Of a stretch of DNA of 64,000 bases, positions 16,236 to 25,543 are shown piece after piece. Position numbers and translations under genes: made by a program. Source of the DNA: Flavobacteriales bacterium UBA6770 (GTDB lineage Bacteria > Bacteroidota > Bacteroidia > Flavobacteriales_G > Salibacteraceae); NCBI GenBank assembly GCA_905181875.1, contig CAJIZH010000003.1, positions 496,001 to 560,000 of the forward strand. Direction: 5' to 3'. The notes under the pieces were generated by a model. It was not told the DNA's origin. It was given only the letters and a program-made list of their open reading frames with translations, and made no database searches. Numbering within the stretch: position 1 is the first letter of the stretch; each line of letters starts with the position of its first letter.

Positions 16236-17588
16236 TTATCGATCGAAAGTTAATCGTTCACCATTTGCAACCTCATGAAAACTGTCTTTTGGATTTCCTA
16301 CGAAGTCATACACCAGATTTCCATTCACAAAAGTTTTATCAACCTGAGAACGAAATATTTGGCCTTCAAAAGGGCTCCAACCACATTTATATAAAATGTT
16401 GTCCTTTGCAACTTCCCATTCTTTTTTTAAATCTACAACCACCAAATCCGCTTTGAAACCTTCTTTTATAAAACCTCGATTTCCGATATCGAACATCTCG
16501 GCTGGCGCATGGCACATCTTTTCTACAATACGTTCCAAACTGATTTTCCCATTTTTATGATGTTCAATCATAGAAACCAAACCGTGCTGAACCAAAGGCC
16601 CTCCAGAAGGCGCCCTCCAATAATCCAAGCCTTTTTCCTTTAGCGTATGGGGAGCATGATCGGTAGCAATTACGTCAATCTTATTATCCAATACTGCTTG
16701 AAAAATCGCATCGCGATCTTGAGCTGATTTAACCGCTGGATTCCATTTTATCAAAGCACCTTTTTCTTCATATTGACTTTGATCGAACCACAAGTGATGC
16801 ACACATGCTTCTGCCGTAATTCGTTTTTCTTTTAATGGTAAAGTATTATCAAACAGAGCTAATTCTCTCTCAGTGCTAATGTGTAAAATATGAAATCGGG
16901 TATTGTATTCTTTAGCTAAACCAATTGCAAATGAGCTTGATAGATAGCAAGCCTCTGCAGATCGAATTTCAGGATGCATACTAAACTTAACATCATTACC
17001 ATATTTCATCTTATAGGCGGTTGAATTTGCGCGAATAGTATCTTCATCCTCGCAGTGAGAAGCGATAAGTAATTTGCACTGGCTGAATAAAGCACGAAGC
17101 GCTGTTTCATTATCAACTAGCATGTTACCAGTGCTAGAGCCCATAAATACCTTAACACCACAAACTGTTTTAGGATCAGTCTTTAAAACCTCCTCGATAT
17201 TATCATTTGATGCTCCCATAAAAAACGAATAGTTAGCTAGCGAGCTTTTTGCAGCTATATCGTATTTATCTTGCAATAACTCCTGTGTTAATGCATTAGG
17301 GACAGTATTTGGCATTTCCATGAAGGAAGTAACCCCTCCTGCAACGGCCGCCCTAGACTCAGTAAAAATCTCAGCTTTATGAGTAAGTCCAGGCTCCCTA
17401 AAATGCACTTGATCATCAATCAATCCCGGCATCAGATGTTTCCCAGTTAAGTCGATTACCGTCTCACCTTCTTTTGGGCTTAAATTTTCTCGAGATATTT
17501 CGGTAATCAGATCTTTTTCAATTCGAATTGATCCTTGAAAAATGCTTCCTTCATTTACGATAGAAGCGTTTTTAAGTAAATAGGACAT
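16236..17588 (-). CDS. pyrC: Dihydroorotase (amidohydrolase family)
   Basis: Closes carbamoyl-aspartate to dihydroorotate in pyrimidine synthesis. The 450-residue amidohydrolase has FREPGLTHK near residue 65, SHCEDEDT near 178, FHILHIST near 231 and ATDHAPHTLKEK near 308. The first metal motif reads DDQVHFREPG: the first His of the usual D-x-H-x-H is Gln. As I recall this variant is common in Bacteroidota dihydroorotases. A related amidohydrolase role is less likely. Its stop abuts the DUF4296 start; its start lies 2 bases after the neighbour's stop. Confidence 0.85.
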   Translation of the reverse strand: MSYLLKNASIVNEGSIFQGSIRIEKDLITEISRENLSPKEGETVIDLTGKHLMPGLIDDQVHFREPGLTHKAEIFTESRAAVAGGVTSFMEMPNTVPNALTQELLQDKYDIAAKSSLANYSFFMGASNDNIEEVLKTDPKTVCGVKVFMGSSTGNMLVDNETALRALFSQCKLLIASHCEDEDTIRANSTAYKMKYGNDVKFSMHPEIRSAEACYLSSSFAIGLAKEYNTRFHILHISTERELALFDNTLPLKEKRITAEACVHHLWFDQSQYEEKGALIKWNPAVKSAQDRDAIFQAVLDNKIDVIATDHAPHTLKEKGLDYWRAPSGGPLVQHGLVSMIEHHKNGKISLERIVEKMCHAPAEMFDIGNRGFIKEGFKADLVVVDLKKEWEVAKDNILYKCGWSPFEGQIFRSQVDKTFVNGNLVYDFVGNPKDSFHEVANGERLTFDR

Positions 17589-17590
17589 AA

Positions 17591-18304
17591 TTAAACGCGT
17601 TTTCCTTTCATGATAAGTACTCCAAAAAGTGCTTCTTTAAAAATTCGTGAGCTCATTTTTGATTCACCAATTACTCGGTCGATAAATGTTATTGGCACCT
17701 CTTTGATCTTAAATCCATTTCTGTGTACAGTATACTTCATTTCGATTTGAAAAGCGTACCCCACAAATCGAATACCGACTAAATCAATAGTCTCTAGTAC
17801 ATTACGACGATAACAAACAAAACCTGCTGTGGTATCTTTTACATTAAACCACAAAATCAACCGCACATAAACAGAAGCGAAGTAGGACATTAAAATTCGA
17901 CCAATAGGCCAATTACTAATTTTTCCACCTTTAATATATCGAGAACCGACACTCATATCAGCACCTTGATTTGCACAAGCATCGTATAACCTTAACAGGT
18001 CGTTTGGATCATGAGAAAAATCGCAATCCATTTCAAAAATGAACTCATAGCCTTTTTCTAACGAAATATTAAATCCATGGATATAAGCAGTACCTAATCC
18101 TTGTTTCCCTTCTCGTTCTGATAAATGCAGTCTTGAACCAAATTCATGCTGCAGTTCTTTCACCTTAGTAGCCGTGCCATCTGGCGAACCATCGTCCACA
18201 ATGAGAATATCAAATTGTTTGGATAACCTAAAAACAGTTCTCACCATTTTTTCAATATTACCTAACTCATTATAGGTTGGAATTATTACGATAGAATCTG
18301 ACAC
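17591..18304 (-). CDS. Polyprenol monophosphomannose synthase (GT2)
   Basis: A 237-residue cytoplasmic GT2 glycosyltransferase like DPM1, which moves mannose from GDP-mannose to polyprenol phosphate. The motifs are IVIIPTYNELGNIEKMV at the N-terminus, LIVDDGSPDGTA (DDG), EMDCDFSHDPNDL (DxD at about residue 91-95) and the GGKISNWPIGR loop near 131. There is no C-terminal membrane domain, as in the soluble class. The product could feed the membrane glycosyltransferase at 5.6 kb (inference). Confidence 0.88.
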   Translation of the reverse strand: MSDSIVIIPTYNELGNIEKMVRTVFRLSKQFDILIVDDGSPDGTATKVKELQHEFGSRLHLSEREGKQGLGTAYIHGFNISLEKGYEFIFEMDCDFSHDPNDLLRLYDACANQGADMSVGSRYIKGGKISNWPIGRILMSYFASVYVRLILWFNVKDTTAGFVCYRRNVLETIDLVGIRFVGYAFQIEMKYTVHRNGFKIKEVPITFIDRVIGESKMSSRIFKEALFGVLIMKGKRV

Positions 18305-18452
18305 TTTTCAAATATATAAGGCACGAATATAATTTATGCATTTCATGTAAGTGCAGCGAAGTTTATCAAAAACTTGTTAAAGGCTACTTTTAATTCTTAA
18401 GCATCATAATAATTAGTTAATAAATAGGTGCTCTTATGCTCAATAAACCAAT

Positions 18453-18460
18453 TAAATTTG
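18453..18460 (+). promoter_or_regulatory. Candidate -7 box for the secreted-protein operon
   Basis: TAaaTTTG is an exact TAnnTTTG match 27 bases before the ATG at 18488, the first of seven co-directional genes. No clear -33 element. Confidence 0.38.
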
Positions 18461-18487
18461 CAGTAGAATCAGAAGTATAAAAAATAA

Positions 18488-19825
18488 ATGCATTTCAAGA
18501 ATTGGTTTACTTTATTAATGGCGATTTTCCTTTTCAATCTTGGGAAAGGTCAAGTGAAAGATACTATCACAATAATGCACTACAACCTCCTTTACTATGG
18601 AGAAACAACCACTTTCTGCACTATCAACAACAACAATGTAAATGACAAAGATACCTACCTAAAACGCATTGTCAACCATGTGCAACCTGACATCTTTACC
18701 ATCAATGAAATGGGTTGTGATGCAACTTACGCAAAACGTATTCGAGATTTAGTTTTGAACAGTTCATCTATAGAATATGAACTAACAGTTTTGCAAAAAT
18801 CTGGATCTCAGAATATCTGTAACATGCTTTTCTATAAAACCACCAAGGTTAAAGTAGTAAAACAAGAAAAAATTACTACTGCCGGAAATGGAACCAGCAT
18901 ATTGCGAGCCGTAGATTTATATGAGTTACAATTCCTGGCAACAAATCTTTCTCCAAATCATACACAACTTGATACGCCTTCGACTCATTTATTGACAATG
19001 CACTTAAAAGCAAGCAGCAGTTCGGCAAATAAGGTAGAGAGAGCACTTGCGGCGGAAGGAATCATGAAGCATTTAGAAGCTAACGAACAACCCGGTAACT
19101 ATCTTTTGAGTGGAGATTTGAATTTATATACAAATACGGAAGGAGCCTTTCAACACTTTACAGACTGGACTGCTCCATCTTACAACTTTAAAGATCCAGC
19201 AAATCGAATTGGAAGTTGGGGTAATAACAGCTCCTTTGCTGACATGCACACTCAAAGTACACATACTTCAGGTGGCTGCCATAGTACTGGTGGCATGGAT
19301 GATAGATTCGATTTTATTTTGGCTTCTCAATATATCATGACAGGCCGCGGAAGCATTCAATACATTACTGGCACGTATAAGGCTATTGGTCAAGATAGCC
19401 AGCGCTTCAACGGACGCCTTGATACACCTAAAAATAATTCTGCACCTGCTGCAGTAATCGATGCTTTATATAATATGAGCGACCATTTACCTGTTGTTAT
19501 GCAAGTAGAAGTAATTTTTGGACAAAAAAATAATTCAACTGCCCCGAATGATTCAACGAATTCAGTTAATACAAACAATTCAATTCCGATAATAAAGTTG
19601 TGGATTAACTCAAACAGAGAAATTCAAATTGATGGGGTTTCTAAAGATGATGAATATCAAATAGTTGCATATAATTCTGCTGGAAGTCGGATTAGAGTAC
19701 TTTCACAACATGCAACTTCATTATCTCATATTTCAACGGTGAATTTAGGCTCAGGATTGCATATTATTCGAGTGGAAAATATTCATACTGGCGAGGTTTC
19801 GAACTTTAAAATTGTATTACCTTAA
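18488..19825 (+). CDS. Secreted endonuclease/exonuclease/phosphatase-family protein with T9SS tail
   Basis: A 445-residue exported protein. Residues 1-22 form a signal peptide. Residues about 25-342 are an EEP (DNase I-like) domain with the metal and catalytic set apparently whole: HYNLL (N33), INEMG (E74), MHLKA (H172), SGDLN (D210, N212), DDRFDFIL (271-278) and SDHLPVV (D332, H333). Residues from about 365 form a beta-sandwich tail ending SNFKIVLP, like type A T9SS sorting domains. The likely activity is cutting nucleic acid or a phosphodiester outside the cell; the substrate is not provable here. It opens the cluster, and the next gene starts right after its stop. Confidence 0.8.
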   Translation: MHFKNWFTLLMAIFLFNLGKGQVKDTITIMHYNLLYYGETTTFCTINNNNVNDKDTYLKRIVNHVQPDIFTINEMGCDATYAKRIRDLVLNSSSIEYELTVLQKSGSQNICNMLFYKTTKVKVVKQEKITTAGNGTSILRAVDLYELQFLATNLSPNHTQLDTPSTHLLTMHLKASSSSANKVERALAAEGIMKHLEANEQPGNYLLSGDLNLYTNTEGAFQHFTDWTAPSYNFKDPANRIGSWGNNSSFADMHTQSTHTSGGCHSTGGMDDRFDFILASQYIMTGRGSIQYITGTYKAIGQDSQRFNGRLDTPKNNSAPAAVIDALYNMSDHLPVVMQVEVIFGQKNNSTAPNDSTNSVNTNNSIPIIKLWINSNREIQIDGVSKDDEYQIVAYNSAGSRIRVLSQHATSLSHISTVNLGSGLHIIRVENIHTGEVSNFKIVLP

Positions 19826-21931
19826 ATGAAGTTGATTCGAATCATATCATTTCTTATTGCAATATTATCCATGCAACTTGCTTTTGGGCAAACTGAAAGG
19901 ACAACTGATGCATCTGAAGTAGCAATGACTATCAGTAACATTGGGATTTTCGGGAATGCATTCAAAGGAAGCTATCCTGATAATCCTTCCTGTAAATACC
20001 CAAGTAGTTCCGGAGTAGAGCATTTATTTGAAGCGGGTCTATGGATAGGATCAATTGTTCGTGGTTCTGCAAATGTTAGTAGCACAGCTTATGACAACTC
20101 TAAAGGGTTTTCTCCAGGAACTGGAGGATATGAATTTACTTCAAATGAAAATGCGGTAATAAAAGAGCGAAGTAGTCTATTTAATAGTAGGGTTTATAAT
20201 CCAACGGCGGTATCACATCAGGATTTTATAATGGATTTTTCTGAAAAAGATATAAAAATACCCGGTACTGAGCAGATTATTGTGGATCACATTCCTCTTG
20301 GATTAGATGTGCATTTAGAAACCTACAATTGGAATTATGCCTTCAGTAACTTTTTTGTCATTTTAAATTATACCATAACAAATGTTGGTGATGATATTCT
20401 AGATTCTATTTATGTCGGAATGTTTTCCAATGCAGTAGTTCGGAATATCAATGTTGCTCCTGCTGGTAGCGGCGGGTCTGCTTTTTTTAATAAAGGAGGC
20501 AATGGCTTTAATGACTCATTACATTTGGGCTATTGTTATGACAATACTGGAGATGTAGGCTTTACTGAAAGTTATTTTTCACATAAATTCTTGGGTGCTG
20601 AGTCAAAAGACATCTACTATCATCCTTCAATAAATCCAGCGTTTAATGCGCACTATAATGTTTGGCGCTGGGGAGACGCCTCATTACCATTACTATTCTC
20701 ACCGCGAGATGATGCAGCTAAATACCGTAAAATGACCTCCGGGCTAAACTGGAGAAATGAATGGTCAGCAGCCAACGATTCTAATAACCAGCATACAGGA
20801 ACCTATATTCATGAAACAATTAATGATCCGGGTAACCGTTCAGATTTAGTAAGTGTTGGACCTTTTGCAACATTAAATCCTGGAGAGTCTATTGATATAG
20901 CTTTTGCTATTGTTTGTGCCAAAAAGAATGAAGACGGAAATCCAAATGGAGACAATAGCGCCTTCCAACAACAAAATTTAATTTCCAATGCGCAGTGGGC
21001 CCAAACAGCATATTTAGGTGAAGACATTAATGGAGATGGATTACTTGATCCAACTGAGGATAGAAATCAAAATGGTAATCTAGATCGATACATTTTACCT
21101 TCTCCTCCTGATGCTCCAATAACTAAAATTGAAGCTAACGATGGTGAACTAAATATTTATTGGACTGCAAATTCAGAAAATAGTATTGACCCTATTAGTC
21201 TTAAAAAAGATTTTGCCGGTTATAGAGTTTACCTTTCGAGATTGGGGTTTGATGTAGCTGAAAAAATTGAGGCCACTGAATCATTAACTGAAGTTGGCGT
21301 TTACGATATATTAGGTGACAGTTTGTTTTTCGAAACTGGTTTTGATGAAATTAAGTTAGCTGAACCCATAACGTTTGAAGGTGATGAAAACTTATATCTG
21401 TACAAATATACCGTTAAGAATCTTCAAAATGGCTGGCAATATATCTGTGCCGTTTCAGCATTTGACACTGGTGATGAAACTAATAAATTAGAATCCTTAG
21501 AATCTGCGCCCCTTTCAAATAGTAATAGAGTTTTCATGGGTACGCCACCAAATGAAAACCCTAAGGAAAACCTTCCTTTTGCTTATCCAAACCCATATTA
21601 CTTAGAAGCTGCTTGGGAAGGATTCAGTACTCGACAAACAACTAAAAAATTAATTTTCGCCAACTTACCTGGAAAATGCATTATCAGCATATTCAATATG
21701 GCGGGAGATATAGTCGCTCAATTTGATCACGATGAAAACTACTCAGGAAATGATATTGATTGGTTCACGGAATTCTCAGATGACGAGTCTACTGTATTTT
21801 CAGGAGGTGAGCATGCTTGGGACCTAATTAGTAGTGAAGGACAGGCATTAGCAAGAGGTCTTTATATATTTTCAGTCAAAGATTTGAACTCGAACAAAAT
21901 TTACAAAGGAAAATTCACGCTTATCAAATAA
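19826..21931 (+). CDS. Large secreted protein with EF-hand-like loops and FlgD-like/T9SS tail
   Basis: A 701-residue exported protein of unknown function. Residues 1-21 are a signal peptide (ending AFGQ). The long middle is rich in Asn, Gly and Tyr. Near residue 400 it has EDINGDGLLDPTEDRNQNGNLD-type calcium loops (DxNxDG). From about 425 a fibronectin III-like part follows (PPDAPITKIEANDGELNIYW), and from about 585 a FlgD-like/T9SS sorting part (FAYPNPYYLEAAWEG through ARGLYIFSVKD). Its ATG follows the nuclease stop with no gap, so the two are made together. Confidence 0.72.
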   Translation: MKLIRIISFLIAILSMQLAFGQTERTTDASEVAMTISNIGIFGNAFKGSYPDNPSCKYPSSSGVEHLFEAGLWIGSIVRGSANVSSTAYDNSKGFSPGTGGYEFTSNENAVIKERSSLFNSRVYNPTAVSHQDFIMDFSEKDIKIPGTEQIIVDHIPLGLDVHLETYNWNYAFSNFFVILNYTITNVGDDILDSIYVGMFSNAVVRNINVAPAGSGGSAFFNKGGNGFNDSLHLGYCYDNTGDVGFTESYFSHKFLGAESKDIYYHPSINPAFNAHYNVWRWGDASLPLLFSPRDDAAKYRKMTSGLNWRNEWSAANDSNNQHTGTYIHETINDPGNRSDLVSVGPFATLNPGESIDIAFAIVCAKKNEDGNPNGDNSAFQQQNLISNAQWAQTAYLGEDINGDGLLDPTEDRNQNGNLDRYILPSPPDAPITKIEANDGELNIYWTANSENSIDPISLKKDFAGYRVYLSRLGFDVAEKIEATESLTEVGVYDILGDSLFFETGFDEIKLAEPITFEGDENLYLYKYTVKNLQNGWQYICAVSAFDTGDETNKLESLESAPLSNSNRVFMGTPPNENPKENLPFAYPNPYYLEAAWEGFSTRQTTKKLIFANLPGKCIISIFNMAGDIVAQFDHDENYSGNDIDWFTEFSDDESTVFSGGEHAWDLISSEGQALARGLYIFSVKDLNSNKIYKGKFTLIK

Positions 21932-21946
21932 TTAATAACAATAACT

Positions 21947-24061
21947 ATGAAACATTTAATATTCTTATCTATTGGTCTATTGATCTTTGGGAGTTCCAAA
22001 GCGCAACTAGACACATTATCACTTGACTCAGCTCAATGGGTATCTTCTGCTAATCTTGGAAATTGCGATGACCTTTCTCGTTACGATGGTAAAAAAGTTG
22101 TTGTAGAAGGGATTTGTATTGTTGACGGTGCTCTTTACGGATCATCAAGTCACAATATTCATGTGTCAATGTCAAGTACTCCAAGTCCTTTTGGATCTAT
22201 CCGATTAAGACAAGGAGATCCTAATGCTCAATACAGTGTTAATATCCGTAACTTAAAACAAGGAGATTCTGTAAGAATCGTTGGTACTTTAAGCCAATAC
22301 CAAGGAGAAACTCAATTAGAACCAGAAACTACAAATGATGCTATTACTCTTTACAAAAGAAATGTAGCCATTGCTGATACTGTTTTAACCGTTGGAACAT
22401 TTAACGACGGTTCAAAAAACAACAACCTAGTAACTGGAGAGCAATGGGAAAGTTCATTTGTAACTTTCGAAGATGTTGATGTTGTCGAAGTAAGCCCTTT
22501 TTCTGGAAATAGAGTAAGCTTTACTGTTCAAGATAAAGCTGGAAACCAAATAAATATTGGCGATCATTTTACTGCTCAAAGAACTCCAGCATACACGCAC
22601 CCAGTAACTAACCAACCTGGAACATTCTCTGCGCCTACAATTGGAGACAATTTTAAAAGCATTTCTGGCTTGATTATTCACAGCAAAAACAACTGTGCAG
22701 GAGCAACTGGACGAGGTTATGAATTGCATCCTTTTGATGCTTCCCAATACGTTTATGGACCTTCAGCTCCAAAAATTTCTAATAAAAAACGCGATCAATT
22801 AGCTCCTACCGCTGTTCAAGCTGCAGTAATTACTGCTAATATCAGAGATCTGGACGGAACCATTACTGATGCTTCCGTATTTTATAACACAGGAACAGAT
22901 ATCAGTGATTTAAACTTTACTAAAATCGCCATGACAAAAGGAACTGGTGACAGTTATTCAGCTAGTATTCCTGCTCAAGCAAATGGAACTTTTGTGAGAT
23001 ATTACGTCACAGCAACTGATGACTCTTTAAATACCACCGCCATTCCTAATTCTAACCCTGCAGCTGCAAGTTTTGCTTACAGAGTAAGAGATAATGGTCT
23101 AACGATATATGATCTTCAATTTACACCTTTTCCAAATGGAAACTCAATCTTTGTAGGAAATGAAGTTACGGTTACTGGTGTTGTAACTGCTTCAGGCGCT
23201 GAGGGTGATTTATCAATAATCCACATTCAAGAAGAGAATGTAATTAGTGGGTGGTCAGGAATTGAACTTCAAAATGCAGGAACAACATTCGAAAGAGGTG
23301 ACAAATTAAGCGTTACTGGATCTGTTTTAGAGGATTTTGGCAAAACTGCCCTTTCTGTAACTAACGTTGCTAAGTCTGGAACTGGCACAATTGATCCATT
23401 ATTTTTAATTCCTGATAGTTTAGTTAGTTATTCTTTTGCAGGCAATGAGCGTTACGAAAGTGTTTTAATCGGATTACATAATCCTAATGGAAAACTTCAT
23501 GTTGTAGATACAAATGCTGATGATCCTTCAAGTTTTGCAGAATGGTTGGTAGGTCGCGATAAAAGTGATCCTGCCAATGGTGCTAGAATCCTAACTGGTA
23601 GAGAATTCGAATCTTCTACAGCGGTTTCTTATGTAAACTCAAGCTTTAGAGTTAAGACTCCATACCCAGGAGAAAAAATCATTGTTACGGATACTGTTCA
23701 AATGGATTCTGTTATTGGTATCTTAACTTACAGTTTCAGCAACATGAAATTATTACCTAGAGATAATGATGATTTTAAAAATATCAACTTGGCAGTAACT
23801 TCTATTAGAACTTACTCTAACGATATTAAAGTTTCAATTTTCCCAAATCCTTCTAACGATGTAGTTTTTGTAACAGCTAACGGAAACGAATATTCAGTTT
23901 CAATTATTGACTTGAGTGGAAAAGTTGTAGTGAACACCTCAATTAATGAAAGCTCCAATGCGGTAGACGTTTCTGAATTAGGGAATGGAGTTTATATTCT
24001 TTCGCTTTCTAGCGTACAGGGAGAAACTGTGGCACGAGAAAAAGTTATTATTAAGCATTAA
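21947..24061 (+). CDS. Secreted protein with OB-fold-like domains and T9SS type A tail
   Basis: A 704-residue exported protein; signal peptide 1-19. Residues about 30-130 (YDGKKVVVEGICIVDG through KQGDSVRIVGTLSQYQG) and about 400-475 (FVGNEVTVTGVVTASGA through ERGDKLSVTGSVLED) look like the OB-fold repeats found in extracellular nucleases and nucleic-acid-binding proteins. A beta-sandwich lies between them (about 275-380). The tail from about 625 (VSIFPNPSNDVVFVT, GNGVYILSLSS, REKVIIKH) is a type A T9SS sorting domain. No catalytic set is seen. Its neighbour two genes back is a nuclease-like protein, which suggests a joint role. A strong terminator follows. Confidence 0.72.
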   Translation: MKHLIFLSIGLLIFGSSKAQLDTLSLDSAQWVSSANLGNCDDLSRYDGKKVVVEGICIVDGALYGSSSHNIHVSMSSTPSPFGSIRLRQGDPNAQYSVNIRNLKQGDSVRIVGTLSQYQGETQLEPETTNDAITLYKRNVAIADTVLTVGTFNDGSKNNNLVTGEQWESSFVTFEDVDVVEVSPFSGNRVSFTVQDKAGNQINIGDHFTAQRTPAYTHPVTNQPGTFSAPTIGDNFKSISGLIIHSKNNCAGATGRGYELHPFDASQYVYGPSAPKISNKKRDQLAPTAVQAAVITANIRDLDGTITDASVFYNTGTDISDLNFTKIAMTKGTGDSYSASIPAQANGTFVRYYVTATDDSLNTTAIPNSNPAAASFAYRVRDNGLTIYDLQFTPFPNGNSIFVGNEVTVTGVVTASGAEGDLSIIHIQEENVISGWSGIELQNAGTTFERGDKLSVTGSVLEDFGKTALSVTNVAKSGTGTIDPLFLIPDSLVSYSFAGNERYESVLIGLHNPNGKLHVVDTNADDPSSFAEWLVGRDKSDPANGARILTGREFESSTAVSYVNSSFRVKTPYPGEKIIVTDTVQMDSVIGILTYSFSNMKLLPRDNDDFKNINLAVTSIRTYSNDIKVSIFPNPSNDVVFVTANGNEYSVSIIDLSGKVVVNTSINESSNAVDVSELGNGVYILSLSSVQGETVAREKVIIKH

Positions 24062-24065
24062 TCCT

Positions 24066-24102
24066 AAAAGCCCAAGCTATATAGCTTGGGCTTTTATTTT
24101 TT
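24066..24102 (+). terminator. Strong intrinsic terminator (perfect 30-base palindrome)
   Basis: AAAAGCCCAAGCTAT and its exact reverse complement meet at 24080/24081, giving a 30-base perfect palindrome, followed by TTTTATTTTTTG. It begins just past the stop of the 704-residue protein. The T run ends only 3-4 bases before the TTG start of the next gene. Because it is a perfect palindrome flanked by A and T runs it could work in both directions. Confidence 0.9.
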
Positions 24103-24105
24103 GAT

Positions 24106-25542
24106 TTGAAAAATTCACTGTTTATATATTCTTCATTATTCGTTTTGCTTCTTGTTGCGTGTGACAAAGGCGAAAAGAATGAAAATCAAGCACCTGAAAC
24201 TTTAATTGTTCCTAAAGCAATTAATCTATCTGGTGATCAACGTCTGAAATCGACCGTAAGGTTAGCTTGGTTTGGTGCAGATTTTGACGGATTTGTTAGT
24301 GGTTATGAATTTACACACGATCAAATAACATGGCACTATACAACCAAAACTGATAGCACTTTCGTATTTATAATAAATGAAGGACAAGACACTAACGACA
24401 TTAGTTTTTGGGTACGTTCTATTGATAATATGGGCCTTAAAGATTTAACTCCAGCCAAACTTACAGTACCAATAAAAAATACTCCACCAAACATTACGTT
24501 AAATAAAACACTTTCTACCAGCGATACTGCTTTGTTAGTTGCCACTTTATTCTGGGATGCAAATGATCCTGACGGAATTGAAAATCTGAAAGGGTTTCAA
24601 ATAAAATTGAATGATGGTGAGTGGTTTGATATCCCAAAAAAAGCAAATAACGTGTCTTTGACACCAGCTGACCCATCTGCTACAGGTGCAACAAATGCAA
24701 AAGTTTATTTGAGCGCAAGTGAAGAAATAGGAAGCCTCGTTGGACTCAAAATGAACGATACCAATTCAATTTATATTCGATCTTTTGATTTATCACAGAC
24801 TTATAGCGAATTAGATACGCTATCAGGTCTATTCTTCAAAGGAAAAAACTCAGATTTACTCGTTATTGGTGGTGATAGAGATCGAAACAGTTTTTACAAA
24901 CAGAGAATATCTAATGTTTATCCTGTCTATGATTATTTAGATTTTACTGCCAATGATGGAGCTGATCAACCTACTTTTTGGAATCCAACATTCACATTAA
25001 TGGCATTACAATATGAAAAGCTCTTTATATACTCAGACAAGACTACCTATCTTAATGATAATACAAAAAAAGTAAGTTTAATTCTTGAGGCCGCCGCAGA
25101 ATCAATTGAAGAGTATATTGCCGAAGGCGGAAAAGCATTCATTATAGGATACTTCAATAACCCTTTAGATAGCCAATCAAATGTTCTTCCCGTTTTAAAT
25201 ATTGAACGAATTGATAAAAACTCTAAAGGACTATTTCTAGATCAACTTCCAGATGCATTGAAATCACAAGAAACTGGATATCCTGATCTAGGAACAAATA
25301 AGTTTCCTGAAACAGCCTCTCCGTTTGAAAAAACCACAGATGTAATTTCAATTTATGAAGGGCAGTTTGATCAAAGTTCTCCTTATTCAGGGCCTAAAAC
25401 CTTGGGTATAAAAAAAGTAAATGAAAGCACTGGAAAAACTTTCCAAGTATATGTTGCCGCAAGTATGGCTGATATGAATTACGATTATTCAAAAGTTGAC
25501 TCATTGTTTCACCATGTTTTAAATGTAGAGTTTAACTGGTAG
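24106..25542 (+). CDS. Lipoprotein with Ig/FN3-like domains
   Basis: A 478-residue lipoprotein of unknown function. The TTG start gives MKNSLFIYSSLFVLLLVACDKG, a standard lipoprotein signal with Cys near residue 19, which supports the unusual start. Two beta-sandwich domains are likely: about 47-125 (VRLAWFGADFDGFVSGYEF) and about 128-245 (ATLFWDANDPDGIENLKGF). From about 255 an alpha/beta domain follows (DLLVIGGDRDRNSFYKQ, AEGGKAFIIGYF), like glutamine-amidotransferase-like folds. The start codon abuts a strong terminator, so it needs read-through or its own promoter. The TonB receptor follows by 1 base. Confidence 0.7.
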   Translation: MKNSLFIYSSLFVLLLVACDKGEKNENQAPETLIVPKAINLSGDQRLKSTVRLAWFGADFDGFVSGYEFTHDQITWHYTTKTDSTFVFIINEGQDTNDISFWVRSIDNMGLKDLTPAKLTVPIKNTPPNITLNKTLSTSDTALLVATLFWDANDPDGIENLKGFQIKLNDGEWFDIPKKANNVSLTPADPSATGATNAKVYLSASEEIGSLVGLKMNDTNSIYIRSFDLSQTYSELDTLSGLFFKGKNSDLLVIGGDRDRNSFYKQRISNVYPVYDYLDFTANDGADQPTFWNPTFTLMALQYEKLFIYSDKTTYLNDNTKKVSLILEAAAESIEEYIAEGGKAFIIGYFNNPLDSQSNVLPVLNIERIDKNSKGLFLDQLPDALKSQETGYPDLGTNKFPETASPFEKTTDVISIYEGQFDQSSPYSGPKTLGIKKVNESTGKTFQVYVAASMADMNYDYSKVDSLFHHVLNVEFNW

Positions 25543-25543
25543 C

